A stretch of DNA of 64,000 bases from Flavobacteriaceae bacterium (GTDB taxonomy: Bacteria; Bacteroidota; Bacteroidia; Flavobacteriales; Flavobacteriaceae), in NCBI GenBank assembly GCA_018669795.1, contig JABHSQ010000005.1:186001-250000 (forward strand). Reading direction: 5' to 3'. Numbering within the stretch: the first letter of the stretch is position 1; every line of letters begins with the position of its first letter. The position numbers were made by a program, and so were the translations under genes. This document shows positions 9,800 through 19,064 of the stretch, piece after piece. Under the pieces are notes generated by a model. It was not told where the DNA came from. It saw only the letters and a program-made list of their open reading frames with translations, and did not search any database.

Positions 9800-11425
9800 T
9801 TAATTAGAAACTTGCACACTCTCTACATAAAAATCTTCTTTAATTTTAATGCTTTTTACTTCTTTTGAGAACTCTTTTGTTTTCCAATCTGCAGTAGGGA
9901 AAATCCATTCTTCGTTTCTATTAATAATAGCAATTACAGGCATTTCAAAATCTTCTATAATAGAAACATATCGAAAATTTAATTTATTATTACTTACTTT
10001 ATATTCCACTTTTGGGATTTGAGTAGTACGCAGGTATTGATTCCAAAACTCAGTTAAATCAATACCAGATTTTTCACCAATATACTCTTCTAATTGTTTG
10101 CTGCTTATTGTTTTATGGTAAAAATATTTATTCAAACCTCTTAATATTTCTCGCCATTTTTCATCGTCTTTAATCAATTGGCGCAGGGTATGTAAGATGT
10201 TCGCTCCTTTATAATACATATCGCCACTTCCTTCCTTATTCACCTCATAAATACCTATAATAGAGCGGTCATTTTGGATAGAAGCTCTGGTACCAATTAC
10301 ATATTCTGAAGAAGCCTTTTTTTCGTAGTAATAATCTAAATATAAGTTTTCAGAATAGGCTGTAAACCCTTCATGAATCCACATATCTGCAACATCTATA
10401 TGGGTAATGTTATTGGCAAACCATTCATGTCCAGATTCATGAATAATGATAAAATCGAATTTTAATCCCCAGCCAGTTCCAGATAAATCACGACCTAAAT
10501 ACCCATTCATGTATTGATTACCATACGTAACACTACTTTGATGTTCCATCCCTAAATAAGGAACCTCTACCAACTTAAAACTGTCTTCGTAAAAAGGGTA
10601 GGGACCAAACCAATGCTCGAAAGCTTCCATCATTTTTGGGGCTTGTTTAAATTGTTCTATGGCTTTAGTTTCATTTTCTTTAAGGACATAATAGTCCATA
10701 TCTAAAATCCCCTTTTCACCATCGTATTGTTCTCCAAAATGAATATAATCTCCAATGTTTATGTTCACCCCATAATTGTTTATTGGATTAACTACTTTCC
10801 AAGACCAAGTAGTTTTATTTTTTTTATTTTTTTTATTTGCTAATCTTCCATTGGCTACCGCCATTAATCCATTTGGTATGGTAATGTCAAAATCAATACC
10901 CTTATCAGGCTCATCATAATAATGATCTTTATTTGGCCACCAAAGACTCGCACCGATTCCTTGATTAGAAGTTGCAACAAAATGTTTCCCATTAGCATCT
11001 TTTGACCAAGAAAAACCCCCATCCCAAGGTGCGTTTTTAGCAATAGGTGGTTTACCAGAAAAATAAACGGTAATTTTTTGATTGGAACCTTTTTCTTGTT
11101 CCTTTTGAAGTTGGATAAAATGAGCATTCCCTTCCGAAGTAAATAATAGTTCCTTTCTGTTTTGAAGAACCTTTTCAATAATCATAGGTGCTTGTAAATC
11201 AATTTGCATTTTAGAATTTGTCTCTAAAACATTATAACTAATAGTATTGAGGCCATGTATAGTTTTTTTCTCTAGATCAACTTCCACCTGTAATTCGTAA
11301 TGTGTAAGATTCCACCAGGCCCTTTCTGGAGTGATACTTCCTCGCAAAGAATCTTGTCTTGTAAAGTTTTGACTTATTGCCGTTATTGAAATAAAAAATA
11401 ACAATACTAAAATAAAAGGTTTCAT
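9800..11425 (-). CDS. M1 family zinc aminopeptidase-like protein, secreted
   Basis: A 541-residue gluzincin peptidase with a Sec signal peptide (cleavage near ITAISQ). The zinc site is complete: HESGH at 329-333 and the third ligand E352 in WIHEGFTAY, spaced 18 residues as in M1 enzymes. The substrate-recognition motif appears as LGMEH near 291-295, a variant of GxMEN. The N-terminal domain (about 35-240) is the usual beta-saddle. The long C-terminal helical domain of PepN is absent, as in many short Bacteroidota M1 peptidases. It likely trims peptides in the periplasm or outside the cell. The upstream PD40 protein gene ends 24 nt away, so the two probably share a transcript. Confidence 0.9.
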   Translation of the reverse strand: MKPFILVLLFFISITAISQNFTRQDSLRGSITPERAWWNLTHYELQVEVDLEKKTIHGLNTISYNVLETNSKMQIDLQAPMIIEKVLQNRKELLFTSEGNAHFIQLQKEQEKGSNQKITVYFSGKPPIAKNAPWDGGFSWSKDANGKHFVATSNQGIGASLWWPNKDHYYDEPDKGIDFDITIPNGLMAVANGRLANKKNKKNKTTWSWKVVNPINNYGVNINIGDYIHFGEQYDGEKGILDMDYYVLKENETKAIEQFKQAPKMMEAFEHWFGPYPFYEDSFKLVEVPYLGMEHQSSVTYGNQYMNGYLGRDLSGTGWGLKFDFIIIHESGHEWFANNITHIDVADMWIHEGFTAYSENLYLDYYYEKKASSEYVIGTRASIQNDRSIIGIYEVNKEGSGDMYYKGANILHTLRQLIKDDEKWREILRGLNKYFYHKTISSKQLEEYIGEKSGIDLTEFWNQYLRTTQIPKVEYKVSNNKLNFRYVSIIEDFEMPVIAIINRNEEWIFPTADWKTKEFSKEVKSIKIKEDFYVESVQVSN

Positions 11426-11449
11426 AGTATCTATTTGAATTTGTTTTTT

Positions 11450-12340
11450 TTATTTATTTGAAATTTCAGGTTTCAGTTCAGCAACCATTGCTAATTTAGA
11501 ACCGTCTGGATTTACAGCAAGACGTGTAATATCTTTTATATTATATTTTGAAAGGTCTGCAACTAATTTCCATTCTCCATTTCCAAATAAATCTAGTAAA
11601 AATAATTTATCAAGACTTCCAATTAATAAAGTAGATTCGTCTAACCAAATATGATCCTGAATTCCAACAGGTAACTGACTGACAAAAAAACTTTCTAAAG
11701 TAGAAATATCAAGCTGATAAACATCCATATTGCCTTCATCATTTACTGAAGTATAACTCATGGTATTTATTGTATTGGGAACTTTATGAATGGATCTTCC
11801 TACTTTTACTAATAGGGTATCATTTGATTTTTTAGAGATGTCTGAATACACTAAATCTAAATTAGCTCCACTTAAAACTGATGAAAGCAATCTGTTTTCA
11901 TCAAAAAAAGAATAATAAGCAACCTGTAAATTTTCAATTAACAAAGAAGATTGCTTTGTTTTTGAATCGTATTTGTAAAGTCGTTGTAAACCTGTAGTAT
12001 CAAATCTAACAGCAGTGTAGTAATTACTGTTTGGAATTTTTTGTGGAGAATATTCACCCCCAATTTTAGTTTCGCTTAAATTGATTTGTGATTCATCTTT
12101 TAAATTATATTTAGTGATATCTGTTTGGTTATTATAGGTTCTAGCGTATACTATTTGTTCATTATTTATAAAAAATGATTGGCTATCATAGCCTGGATTG
12201 TTTGAAATATTTTTGATTTTTTTAATATTAAAATTATTTTCTGAAAATTCTAAATCCATTACAAAAACTTCTGTATTTGATTGTGCAATCAATAAGCAAC
12301 AAGTAAAAAGAAGTACAGAGGAAATTTGATATTTAAACAT
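11450..12340 (-). CDS. Secreted PD40/TolB-like beta-propeller protein
   Basis: A 296-residue protein with an N-terminal signal sequence (LLFTCCLLIAQ). The remainder is built from repeats of about 40-45 residues with WD40-like/PD40 features, for example NNPGYDSQSFF, GGEYSPQKIPN and the terminal LAVNPDGSKLAMVAE. Such propellers are non-catalytic binding scaffolds; some flavobacterial relatives precede peptidases, as here with the M1 enzyme 24 nt downstream. The protein may also be lipid-anchored, but the two Cys lie inside the hydrophobic stretch without a clear lipobox. No specific ligand can be suggested. Confidence 0.75.
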   Translation of the reverse strand: MFKYQISSVLLFTCCLLIAQSNTEVFVMDLEFSENNFNIKKIKNISNNPGYDSQSFFINNEQIVYARTYNNQTDITKYNLKDESQINLSETKIGGEYSPQKIPNSNYYTAVRFDTTGLQRLYKYDSKTKQSSLLIENLQVAYYSFFDENRLLSSVLSGANLDLVYSDISKKSNDTLLVKVGRSIHKVPNTINTMSYTSVNDEGNMDVYQLDISTLESFFVSQLPVGIQDHIWLDESTLLIGSLDKLFLLDLFGNGEWKLVADLSKYNIKDITRLAVNPDGSKLAMVAELKPEISNK

Positions 12341-12398
12341 TTAATATAATTTCTATAAATATAAGAAAGAATTTTAAACGAGTTTCACAATCAAATAT

Positions 12399-12434
12399 TA
12401 AAAAAACCGCCTTTCAAATTAATGAAAGCCGGCT
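12399..12434 (-). terminator. Intrinsic terminator of the beta-oxidation operon
   Basis: The hairpin ccgcctttca-aattaa-tgaaagccgg has one C-C mismatch. On the minus strand the stem is followed by a T-tract (AAAAAA at 12401-12406 on plus). It sits about 30 nt past the stop codon of the acyl-CoA dehydrogenase gene, the last gene of the operon. Confidence 0.75.
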
Positions 12435-12463
12435 TTAATCAATTAAGCAAAACTTAAATATAT

Positions 12464-14257
12464 TTAAAAAGGATACTTGTTTTCCTTTTGAATTTTTTCT
12501 GAAATATTATTGCGTATGGCAACCACATTAGGTTGGTTTTGATACTTTGTAAAACGCTTTAGTCCCATCAGCATCATACGTTGTTCATCGCCTTCAGCAA
12601 AAGAAACGATTCCTTCTTTTGCGTTTTTATGGATGATATCTACTGCATTATATAAATACAATTTTGACATTGCAATTTGGTATGTTTGAGAATCTTCACC
12701 AAAACGTTTACAGTTCTTCTCCGTACGTAAAATAGCAGATTCAGCCATATATGTTTCTATTAATATATTGGAAGCTGCTATTAAAAGCTGTTGATGTTCT
12801 TCTAGGTCTGGACCATATTTTTGAACTGCTGCTCCAGCAACCATTAAGAATACTTTTTTCAGTTTCTCAACCATTGCTTTTTCTTCAGAAAGCACTTCTG
12901 AAAAATCAGGAGTTTCAAAAGAAGGGATCCCCGTTAATTCATCTACTACTTTCATAGCAGGACCGATTAAATCGACATGACCTTTCATCGCTTTTTTGAT
13001 CAACATGCCCACCGAAAGCATTCTGTTAATTTCATTGGTGCCTTCGTAAATTCTTGTAATTCTTGCATCTCTCCATGCAGATTCCATAGGAGTTTCTTTT
13101 GAGAATCCCATTCCACCAAAAATTTGTATCCCCTCATCTGCACAACTTTGAACATCTTCAGAAACAGAAACTTTTAATATAGAACATTCAATAGCAAATT
13201 CCTCAACACCTTTTAACTCTGCATCTTGATGGGTATCACCTTCACCTTGTCTAATTTCTATTCTATTTTCAATGTCTTTTGAAGCTCTATAAGTAGCAGA
13301 TTCTCCAACATAAGTATTGGTTGCCATTTCAGCTATTTTAGCTTTGATAGCTCCAAATTCAGCAATAGGAGTATCAAACTGTTTCCGTTCAGATGCGTAT
13401 TGTATTGCATAAGATGTAATTCTTCTTTGCGAATCTAAACAGGCCCCAGCCAATTTAATTCTTCCAATATTAAGCGAATTCATCGCTATTTTAAAACCAT
13501 TGCCACGCTCAGAGAGCATATTCTCAACAGGAACTTCTGTGTCTGTAAAAAACACTTGACGTGTAGAAGAAGCATGAATTCCTAATTTATGTTCTTCTTC
13601 GCCCAATGAAATTCCATTATTAGGGTCATTTTCAACTAAAAAACCTGTAATGTTTTTATCATCTTCAATTCTTGCAAAAACAATAAATAGTTTACAAAAT
13701 CCTGCGTTTGAAATCCACATTTTTTGTCCACTAATTTTATAATGAGTTCCATCTTCTGAGAGAACTGCTTTAGTTCTTCCGCTATTAGCATCACTTCCAG
13801 CGGTTGGCTCTGTCAAGCAATAAGATCCAAACCATTCGCCACTTGCCAATTTAGGAACGTATTTTTGTTTTTGTTCTTCTGAACCATACAGGGTGATTGG
13901 CATGGTTCCAATACCTGTATGTGCTCCAAAAGCAGTACTAAAAGATCCGGTTCCACTAGAAATATAATCACAAGTTAATAATGTAGAAACAAAGCCCATT
14001 CCTAAACCACCGTAAGCTTCAGGAACAGCAACACCTAAAAAACCTAAGGCCCCTGCTTTACGCATTACTTCTTCTGTAAAAGCATAATCTTTATTTTCAA
14101 AACGATCTCTAAATGGAATAATTTCTCTGTCATTAAATTCCATGACAGCATCTTTCATCATTTTTTGTTCTTCCGTAAAATCCTCTGGAGTGAAAATATC
14201 TTCACATTTAGAGTTTTTTACGATAAATTGTCCGCCTCTTATTAGTTCTTTTTCCAT
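12464..14257 (-). CDS. Acyl-CoA dehydrogenase
   Basis: First oxidation step of fatty-acid beta-oxidation: FAD-dependent 2,3-dehydrogenation of acyl-CoA. The 597-residue protein has the acyl-CoA dehydrogenase fold with flavin-contacting YCLTEPTAGSDANS near residues 150-165, a WISNAG strand, and the catalytic-loop signature IYEGTNEINRM near residue 410. About 170 extra C-terminal residues form a helical domain as in the long, VLCAD-like bacterial members. It is the last gene of the operon MarR, HAD-ECH, thiolase, ACAD, starting 22 nt after the thiolase stop, and is followed by an intrinsic terminator. Chain-length preference cannot be read from sequence, although the length suggests long-chain substrates. 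Confidence 0.93.
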   Translation of the reverse strand: MEKELIRGGQFIVKNSKCEDIFTPEDFTEEQKMMKDAVMEFNDREIIPFRDRFENKDYAFTEEVMRKAGALGFLGVAVPEAYGGLGMGFVSTLLTCDYISSGTGSFSTAFGAHTGIGTMPITLYGSEEQKQKYVPKLASGEWFGSYCLTEPTAGSDANSGRTKAVLSEDGTHYKISGQKMWISNAGFCKLFIVFARIEDDKNITGFLVENDPNNGISLGEEEHKLGIHASSTRQVFFTDTEVPVENMLSERGNGFKIAMNSLNIGRIKLAGACLDSQRRITSYAIQYASERKQFDTPIAEFGAIKAKIAEMATNTYVGESATYRASKDIENRIEIRQGEGDTHQDAELKGVEEFAIECSILKVSVSEDVQSCADEGIQIFGGMGFSKETPMESAWRDARITRIYEGTNEINRMLSVGMLIKKAMKGHVDLIGPAMKVVDELTGIPSFETPDFSEVLSEEKAMVEKLKKVFLMVAGAAVQKYGPDLEEHQQLLIAASNILIETYMAESAILRTEKNCKRFGEDSQTYQIAMSKLYLYNAVDIIHKNAKEGIVSFAEGDEQRMMLMGLKRFTKYQNQPNVVAIRNNISEKIQKENKYPF

Positions 14258-14279
14258 TATTATTAAGACTTAATTTTGT

Positions 14280-15470
14280 TTAGTTTAAAAATTCAAATAT
14301 TCCACAAGCACCTTGGCCCGTTCCCACACACATCGTTACTGCTCCATATTTTCCTTGCATATTTTGTTTGCGCATTTCGTCAAATAATTGAACTGAAAGT
14401 TTAGCTCCAGTGCAACCTAAAGGGTGTCCTAGTGCTATGGCACCTCCATTGACATTTATGATATCAGGGTTGAGATCTAATTCGCGTATCACTGCTAAGG
14501 ATTGAGAAGCAAAAGCTTCGTTAAGCTCTATTAATGATAAATCTTTTTGTTTCAACCCAGCTTGCTTTAAAGCTTTCGGAATTGCTTTTACAGGTCCAAT
14601 TCCCATTATTCTTGGTTCAACTCCTGCAGCTGCATAATTTACTAATCTAGCAATAGGTTCAAGATTTAATTCTTTTACCATACCCTCGCTCATCACCATT
14701 ACAAATGCTGCTCCATCACTCATTTGAGATGAATTACCAGCAGTTACACTGCCACCTACCGCAAATACAGCACGTAATTTTGCTAGCGCTTCTTTACTAG
14801 TTCCTTTTCTAGGACCTTCATCTTTAGTTACCGTATATGATTTTGATGCTTTTTTTCTATTTTCATCTAGGTAGGTTTGATTTACAGTGATGGGAACTAT
14901 TTGATCTTGAAAACGATTTTCTGCTTGCGCTTTTAGCGCTTTCATATGAGAATTAAATGCAAAATCATCTTGATCCTCTCTAGAAACGTTAAACTGATTG
15001 GCAACTGCCTCAGCTGTATTTCCCATTCCCCAATAATAATCTTCGTGTCCAGAATTTACAACATCATAATTCAATTCTGGTTTAAACCCTGTCATTGGAA
15101 CCGAACTCATGCTTTCTGCACCTCCAGCTATAATACAATCTGCCATTCCACTCTGAATTTTAGCAGTGGCAATACCTATAGTTTCAATTCCTGAAGAACA
15201 AAAACGATTTACAGTTACTCCTGGGATATCTACAGAGTCTAATCCCATTAAAGAGATAAGTCTAGCCATATTTAGACCTTGGGGTCCTTCTGGCATGGCA
15301 TTACCTACGATAACGTCATCGATGCGAGTTTTGTCTAATTGAGGTAATTCTTTCATCATATATTGAATGGTTTCTGCCGCCAATTCATCTGTTCTTTTAA
15401 ATCTAAAAACCCCTTTAGGTGCTTTACCTACTGCTGTACGATATGCTTTTACTATATATGCTTGTTTCAT
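14280..15470 (-). CDS. fadA: Acetyl-CoA C-acyltransferase (3-ketoacyl-CoA thiolase)
   Basis: Catalyses thiolytic cleavage of 3-ketoacyl-CoA to acetyl-CoA and a shortened acyl-CoA. The 396-residue protein is standard thiolase length. The nucleophile is C91 in NRFCSSG, the catalytic His is H349 in GHPLGCTGA, and the second Cys is C381 in CVGTGQG. It lies between the HAD-ECH fusion and the acyl-CoA dehydrogenase, so a degradative role is favoured over acetoacetyl-CoA synthesis. The 95-nt gap upstream holds a short tandem repeat (gctttaa twice) and is unusually long for this operon. Confidence 0.93.
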   Translation of the reverse strand: MKQAYIVKAYRTAVGKAPKGVFRFKRTDELAAETIQYMMKELPQLDKTRIDDVIVGNAMPEGPQGLNMARLISLMGLDSVDIPGVTVNRFCSSGIETIGIATAKIQSGMADCIIAGGAESMSSVPMTGFKPELNYDVVNSGHEDYYWGMGNTAEAVANQFNVSREDQDDFAFNSHMKALKAQAENRFQDQIVPITVNQTYLDENRKKASKSYTVTKDEGPRKGTSKEALAKLRAVFAVGGSVTAGNSSQMSDGAAFVMVMSEGMVKELNLEPIARLVNYAAAGVEPRIMGIGPVKAIPKALKQAGLKQKDLSLIELNEAFASQSLAVIRELDLNPDIINVNGGAIALGHPLGCTGAKLSVQLFDEMRKQNMQGKYGAVTMCVGTGQGACGIFEFLN

Positions 15471-15565
15471 AATCTTTTGCTTTAAGCTTTAAGCTGTCTA
15501 CTCTAAGCTTTTAATTTTATTAATTTTTGCCTTTTGCATATAGCTAAAGGCATAGAAAATCGCAA

Positions 15566-17974
15566 TTAGTTGCGAAGTGGTTTCCCTGTTTTTAACATAT
15601 GTTCAATTCGTTCTAAGGTTTTGCGTTCTGTACAAAGACTTAAAAAGGCTTCACGTTCAATATCTAATAAGTATTGCTCTGTCACTAAAGTAGGTTCTGA
15701 TAAATCTCCACCGGCCATTACATAAGCTAATTTATTTGCAATTTTTTGATCGTGTTCACTGATGAAATTCGAAGCTTCCATAGAATCTGTTCCAACTAAA
15801 AACATTCCTAAAGCTTGTTTACCTAGCACTTTTACATCTTTTCTTACTACGGGTTGAGTATAACCTAAATTTGCCATTGATTTTGCTACCGCTTTTGCGG
15901 TTGCTATCTGACGATTTTTATTTACGATAATAATATCTTTTCCTTTTTCTAAGATACCAAGGTCATATGCTTCATAAGCAGAAGTGGAAACTTTTGCCAT
16001 TCCTATGGTTAAAAAGTATTCTTGTAATACATTTAATTCTACATCATTTTTATGGAATAAATCACTGGCCCTTAAGGCCATTTCTTTAGACCCACCACCG
16101 CCAGGTATCACTCCAACTCCAAATTCAACCAATCCAATATAACTTTCAGCTGCAGCAACTACTCGATCTGCATGAAGTGTCACTTCACATCCACCACCTA
16201 AAGTCATTCCATGTGGTGCAACTACTGTTGGGATTGTTGAATAACGCAATCGCATGACACTATCTTGGAAATATTTAATTGCCATATTTAGTTCCTCATA
16301 CTCTTGCTCTACGGCCATCATAAAAATCATTCCGATATTAGCGCCCACTGAAAAATTTGCTCCTTGATTACCAACGACTAGGCCTTCAAAATCTTTTTCA
16401 GCAATGTCAATAGCTTTATTTAATCCAGCTAAAACATCTCCACCAATAGTATTCATTTTACTTTGGAATTCTAAATTTAGAATACCATCTCCTAAATCTT
16501 CAACTACACATCCGCTATTTTTAAATACTTCACTTGATTTTCGAATATTATTAAGAATAATAAATGCATCCTGTCCCGGTACTTTTGTATGTTTCTTTTG
16601 TGGAATATCATAATAATAGGTTGTTCCATCTTTAATGGTATAAAATGAAGTAATTCCAGAGGCCAACATTTCTGAAACCCAAGCAGCTGGTTCTTTTCCA
16701 ATGGTTTTCATTAATTCGACACCTTTTTCAATTCCGACAGCATCCCAAATTTCGAAAGGACCATGTTCCCATCCAAAACCTGCTTTCATAGCATCATCAA
16801 TTTTGTATAATTCGTCTGAAATTTCAGGAATTCGTTTAGAAACATACGAAAACATTAGTGAGAAATTCTTGCGATAAAATTCACCAGCTTTATCTTTTCC
16901 TGCTACTAAAATTTTAAAACGATCGATTACATTATCTACATTTTTTGTTAATTCTAGCGTAGGGAAAGTAGCTCTTTTTCCTTTTCGATATGCTAAAGTT
17001 TCAAGGTCCAATCCTAAAATCTGGCTCTTACCATTTTCATCTTTAACTTTTTTATAAAATCCTTGACCAGATTTGCTTCCCAACCATTTGTTCTCCATTA
17101 ATGTGTTAACAAAGGCAGGTAATTTAAATACTTCATGCTCTTCATCATCAGGACAATTTTCATAGATTCCATTAGCAACATGAACTAAAGTATCTAATCC
17201 TACTACATCAACAGTTCGGAATGTTGCTGATTTTGGTCTACCTATTACGGGACCAGTTAATTTATCGACTTCTTCAATAGTAAGTCCCATTTGTTTTACC
17301 AAATGGAAAAGACTTTGGATACCATAAATACCAATTCTATTTCCAATAAATGCAGGTGTATCTTTTGCAATTACAGTAGTTTTTCCTAAAAATTGTTCAC
17401 CATAACTATTAAAGAACTCCAATACTTCAGTTGATGTGTTTGGTCCAGGAATGATTTCGAAAAGTTTTAAATAACGGGGAGGATTAAAAAAGTGAGTTCC
17501 ACAGAAATGTTTCTGAAAATCTTCTGTTCTACCTTCATTCATAAATTTAATAGGGATTCCAGAAGTATTACTAGTAATTAAAGTTCCAGGAGTTCTGTAT
17601 TTTTCAAGTTTTTCAAACACTTGTTTTTTAATATCTAAACGCTCTACCACTACTTCAATAATCCAATCTGCAGATGCCACTTTTTGGATATCATCGTCAA
17701 GATTACCAGTAGTAATTCTATCAGCAAACTTTAGGTTATATAAAGGTGCGGGTTTAGATTTTATTGAAGCAGTAAGTGCATCATTTACCAAACGATTTCT
17801 TACCACTTTATCATTTAGAGTTAGTCTTTTAGCTTCTTCCTTTTCAGTAAGAGAAAAAGGAACGATATCCAGTAATAAAACTTCCACCCCAATATTTGCA
17901 AAATGACAAGCAATAGCGCTTCCCATGATTCCTGAACCAATTACGGCTACTTTTTTAATTCTTCTTTTAGACAT
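15566..17974 (-). CDS. 3-hydroxyacyl-CoA dehydrogenase / enoyl-CoA hydratase fusion
   Basis: Performs hydration of enoyl-CoA and NAD-dependent oxidation of the 3-hydroxyacyl-CoA. The 802-residue chain starts with the dehydrogenase: a Rossmann motif GSGIMGSAIACHFA near residue 13, the catalytic GTHFFNPP near 160, and the C-terminal HAD domains to about 470. The crotonase domain follows at about 490-700, with GANFSVGANIG and GMTLGGGCEV forming the oxyanion region, then a helical tail. This HAD-first order is the reverse of E. coli FadB and matches Bacillus FadN-type proteins. It is the first structural gene after the MarR gene, 12 nt downstream, and is expected to pair with the thiolase product. 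Confidence 0.92.
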   Translation of the reverse strand: MSKRRIKKVAVIGSGIMGSAIACHFANIGVEVLLLDIVPFSLTEKEEAKRLTLNDKVVRNRLVNDALTASIKSKPAPLYNLKFADRITTGNLDDDIQKVASADWIIEVVVERLDIKKQVFEKLEKYRTPGTLITSNTSGIPIKFMNEGRTEDFQKHFCGTHFFNPPRYLKLFEIIPGPNTSTEVLEFFNSYGEQFLGKTTVIAKDTPAFIGNRIGIYGIQSLFHLVKQMGLTIEEVDKLTGPVIGRPKSATFRTVDVVGLDTLVHVANGIYENCPDDEEHEVFKLPAFVNTLMENKWLGSKSGQGFYKKVKDENGKSQILGLDLETLAYRKGKRATFPTLELTKNVDNVIDRFKILVAGKDKAGEFYRKNFSLMFSYVSKRIPEISDELYKIDDAMKAGFGWEHGPFEIWDAVGIEKGVELMKTIGKEPAAWVSEMLASGITSFYTIKDGTTYYYDIPQKKHTKVPGQDAFIILNNIRKSSEVFKNSGCVVEDLGDGILNLEFQSKMNTIGGDVLAGLNKAIDIAEKDFEGLVVGNQGANFSVGANIGMIFMMAVEQEYEELNMAIKYFQDSVMRLRYSTIPTVVAPHGMTLGGGCEVTLHADRVVAAAESYIGLVEFGVGVIPGGGGSKEMALRASDLFHKNDVELNVLQEYFLTIGMAKVSTSAYEAYDLGILEKGKDIIIVNKNRQIATAKAVAKSMANLGYTQPVVRKDVKVLGKQALGMFLVGTDSMEASNFISEHDQKIANKLAYVMAGGDLSEPTLVTEQYLLDIEREAFLSLCTERKTLERIEHMLKTGKPLRN

Positions 17975-17986
17975 ATGATAATCTAT

Positions 17987-18427
17987 TTAATCTTGAATGT
18001 ATATTTTTTTGGAGTTAATTAACTCCAATATAGTATTAGTTACTTTTTTAAAAGCTTTTAGATCTTCTGAGTCAACTGCTTTGTTAATAGCTTCATCAAA
18101 TCCAAAAACAACTCTTTTTGAAAACTCTCTCATTTCAATACCAAAAGGTGTAAGGTAAATTAAAACACCTCTGCCATCTAAAGGGTTAGATTTTCTAACT
18201 ATAAGCCCTTTTTCTTCCATGGTTTTTAATGTTCTTGAAAGACTAGTAGCTTCAATGCCCATTTTAGGACCTAATGAAGTAGAAGGAGTACCTTCATCTG
18301 GATCGATACTAATAAGTGCAAAACCAGTTGCCATTGTACTTCCTTTTTTTCCAGCTTCTTCATTGTACATTTTGGTAACACCCATCCAAGTAGATCTTAA
18401 AAGGTAATCTATCGTTTTTTCTTTCAT
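17987..18427 (-). CDS. MarR family regulator of the beta-oxidation operon
   Basis: A 146-residue winged-helix protein. The recognition helix and wing region is clear: LGPKMGIEATSLSRTLKTMEEKGLIVRKSNPLDGRG, where the Asp-x-Arg wing is the MarR hallmark; N- and C-terminal helices would form the dimer interface. It heads the operon, 12 nt before the HAD-ECH gene. A perfect 18-bp palindrome lies between the -33 and -7 regions of its own promoter, so autorepression together with control of the beta-oxidation genes is likely. An acyl-CoA ligand is inferred from context by analogy to other fatty-acid-degradation regulators, not seen. Confidence 0.9.
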   Translation of the reverse strand: MKEKTIDYLLRSTWMGVTKMYNEEAGKKGSTMATGFALISIDPDEGTPSTSLGPKMGIEATSLSRTLKTMEEKGLIVRKSNPLDGRGVLIYLTPFGIEMREFSKRVVFGFDEAINKAVDSEDLKAFKKVTNTILELINSKKIYIQD

Positions 18428-18431
18428 TTTT

Positions 18432-18439
18432 CAAATATA
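18432..18439 (-). promoter_or_regulatory. -7 element of the marR-led beta-oxidation operon
   Basis: Minus-strand TATATTTG matches TAnnTTTG exactly and sits 4 nt before the MarR ATG, so the transcript would be leaderless or nearly so. The palindrome described separately occupies the spacer upstream. Confidence 0.6.
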
Positions 18440-18447
18440 CATAAAAA

Positions 18448-18465
18448 TACTATGCATGCATAGTA
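18448..18465. promoter_or_regulatory. Probable MarR operator, perfect 18-bp palindrome
   Basis: The sequence tactatgcatgcatagta is identical to its own reverse complement. It begins 8 bp upstream of the -7 box and would overlap the -33 region of the operon promoter. Position and symmetry fit an operator for the dimeric MarR protein encoded next to it. Confidence 0.7.
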
Positions 18466-18645
18466 AATGGGATTTAAAATTTATGATAGATTAAAAAAAA
18501 TAAATAGTAAACTTGACTACTAATATTTAGATAAATCATTGATAATTGCTATATTGATTTTTTTAAAATAAAAATTTCATTATTTTTTTTTAGTAACTTA
18601 GATCCAAACTAAAAGTTTAATGGGAATATCAACCACTAAAAAAAA

Positions 18646-19059
18646 ATGAACCCAATTCTTAAAAATATTCTCGCTGTTATTATGGGTTGGTTAGGAGGAA
18701 GTATTGTTAATATAGTGCTCATTGAGTTAGGTCATAAAGTTTTTCCGATCGCAGGGGTTGACTTTAATGATATGGATTCCCTCGCAACTCTTATGTCAAC
18801 ATTAGATCCTGCGTATTTTATTTTTCCGTTTTTAGCACACGCTTTAGGAACTATAGTTGGTGCTTTAATAGCAGGGAGAATAGCAACTACTCATAAAATG
18901 AAATTTTCACTCGCAATTGGAGGATTATTTCTATTAGGAGGTATTATGGTTAATTTTATGTTACCTGGTCCCTCTTGGTTTGCATTAGCAGATATATTAA
19001 TAGCTTATATTCCGATGGCTTGGATAGGAGGAAAGTTAGCTGAAAAATTAACTCAATAA
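18646..19059 (+). CDS. Small four-helix membrane protein of unknown function
   Basis: A 137-residue protein with four predicted membrane helices (about residues 8-28, 55-80, 87-107 and 112-132) and Gly-rich helix packing (WLGGSIVN, GTIVGALIAGR, GGLFLLGGIM). A short polar loop between helices 1 and 2 carries acidic residues. I do not recognise a named family. The stop is 5 nt before the symporter start, so it is probably cotranscribed and may affect the symporter. The ATG at 18646 is preceded by an A-rich stretch typical of translation starts in this group. Confidence 0.8.
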   Translation: MNPILKNILAVIMGWLGGSIVNIVLIELGHKVFPIAGVDFNDMDSLATLMSTLDPAYFIFPFLAHALGTIVGALIAGRIATTHKMKFSLAIGGLFLLGGIMVNFMLPGPSWFALADILIAYIPMAWIGGKLAEKLTQ

Positions 19060-19064
19060 AACGT

